Assembly: GCA_902785445.1 (NCBI GenBank) | Contig: CACZYN010000135.1 | Span: forward strand, 1-5,289 | DNA: 5,289 nucleotides | DNA from: an uncultured Anaerovibrio sp. | GTDB taxonomy: Bacteria > Bacillota > Negativicutes > Selenomonadales > Selenomonadaceae | Direction: 5' to 3' | Part shown: positions 5,159 through 5,289 of the stretch, one piece after another | How positions within the stretch are numbered: the stretch's first letter is position 1 | How the letters are laid out: each line of letters begins with the position of its first letter | Translations under genes and position numbers: made by a program | Notes under the pieces: generated by a model | Told to the model about the DNA's origin: nothing | Databases searched by the model: none | The model's input: only the letters and a program-made list of their open reading frames with translations

Positions 5159-5289
5159 GGCCGTATTCCACGTGTTGGCCGTGCGTTGATTTCTGATTCT
5201 TCAGCCATGCTGGTTGGTACTGTTTTAGGTACTTCCCCTGTTGGTGCCTATGTTGAATCATCTGCTGGGAAGAAGTTACGCCTATATTA
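5150..5289 (+). CDS. NCS2/AzgA-type purine (guanine/hypoxanthine) permease fragment
   Basis: The plus strand codes for GKDGRIPRVGRALISDSSAM followed by LVGTVLGTSPVGAYVESSAG (5150-5269). This resembles the part of AzgA/PbuG-type nucleobase:cation symporters usually written as GRIPR..ALLADA...GALLGTSTVT.YVESAAG, which carries conserved substrate-site residues. The family moves hypoxanthine, guanine or adenine across the membrane. Neither a start codon nor a ribosome site precedes it; the homology begins abruptly at the mtnA junction and the window ends before the rest. After ESSAG the expected glycine-rich GGRTG segment does not follow: the last 20 bases read KKLRLY in this frame or EVTPIL in the next. 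The piece is too short to name a substrate. The family call is from memory of the motif. Confidence 0.7.

Noticed and set aside
1..5289. tRNA, rRNA, CRISPR arrays, insertion sequences, phage or toxin-antitoxin genes
   Set aside because: No repeat-spacer pattern, transposase motif or RNA-gene motif other than the glycine riboswitch was recognised on either strand.

Overview
The window reads as part of a low-to-moderate GC Bacillota genome. A Negativicutes or Clostridia-like host is my best guess, from strong GGAGG-type ribosome sites, sigma-A-type promoters, a single glycine riboswitch before a sodium/amino-acid symporter, and the style of the diguanylate cyclase. That placement is inference, not a measured phylogeny. 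Both ends cut through genes, and the right end looks rearranged or chimeric, so this may be a short assembly contig.

Layout from left to right. (1) Positions 1-1395, plus strand: the catalytic half of a sensor histidine kinase (5' end missing), followed after 24 bases by a complete OmpR/PhoB-type response regulator. (2) About 1405-1454: a hairpin with T-runs in both directions, serving as terminator for two convergent units. (3) 1467-2882, minus strand: a complete AGCS-family alanine/glycine:cation symporter. (4) 2883-3180, minus strand: its roughly 260-base leader, holding a near-consensus promoter, a kink-turn hairpin resembling a 'ghost' aptamer, one glycine (gcvT-type) aptamer, and an intrinsic terminator whose T-run touches the Shine-Dalgarno site. 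(5) 3263-4567, minus strand: a cytosolic diguanylate cyclase with a GGDEF domain between two PAS-like domains. (6) 4673 to about 5158, minus strand: the C-terminal half of methylthioribose-1-phosphate isomerase (MtnA). (7) About 5150-5289, plus strand: a fragment of an NCS2/AzgA-type purine permease, abutting the broken mtnA head to head.

The most informative element is the symporter leader. The two strands that build the kink-turn (3129-3123 and 3090-3080) are together complementary, at 17 of 18 positions and in the right order, to the 5' arm and loop of the terminator. This suggests a switch in which glycine binding stabilises kink-turn plus aptamer, frees the terminator and shuts off uptake, while without glycine the same strands form a two-part antiterminator around a hairpin. 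The remaining genes are ordinary signalling and metabolic genes with no evident shared pathway. The mtnA/permease junction is either a real inversion or deletion, or an assembly chimera.
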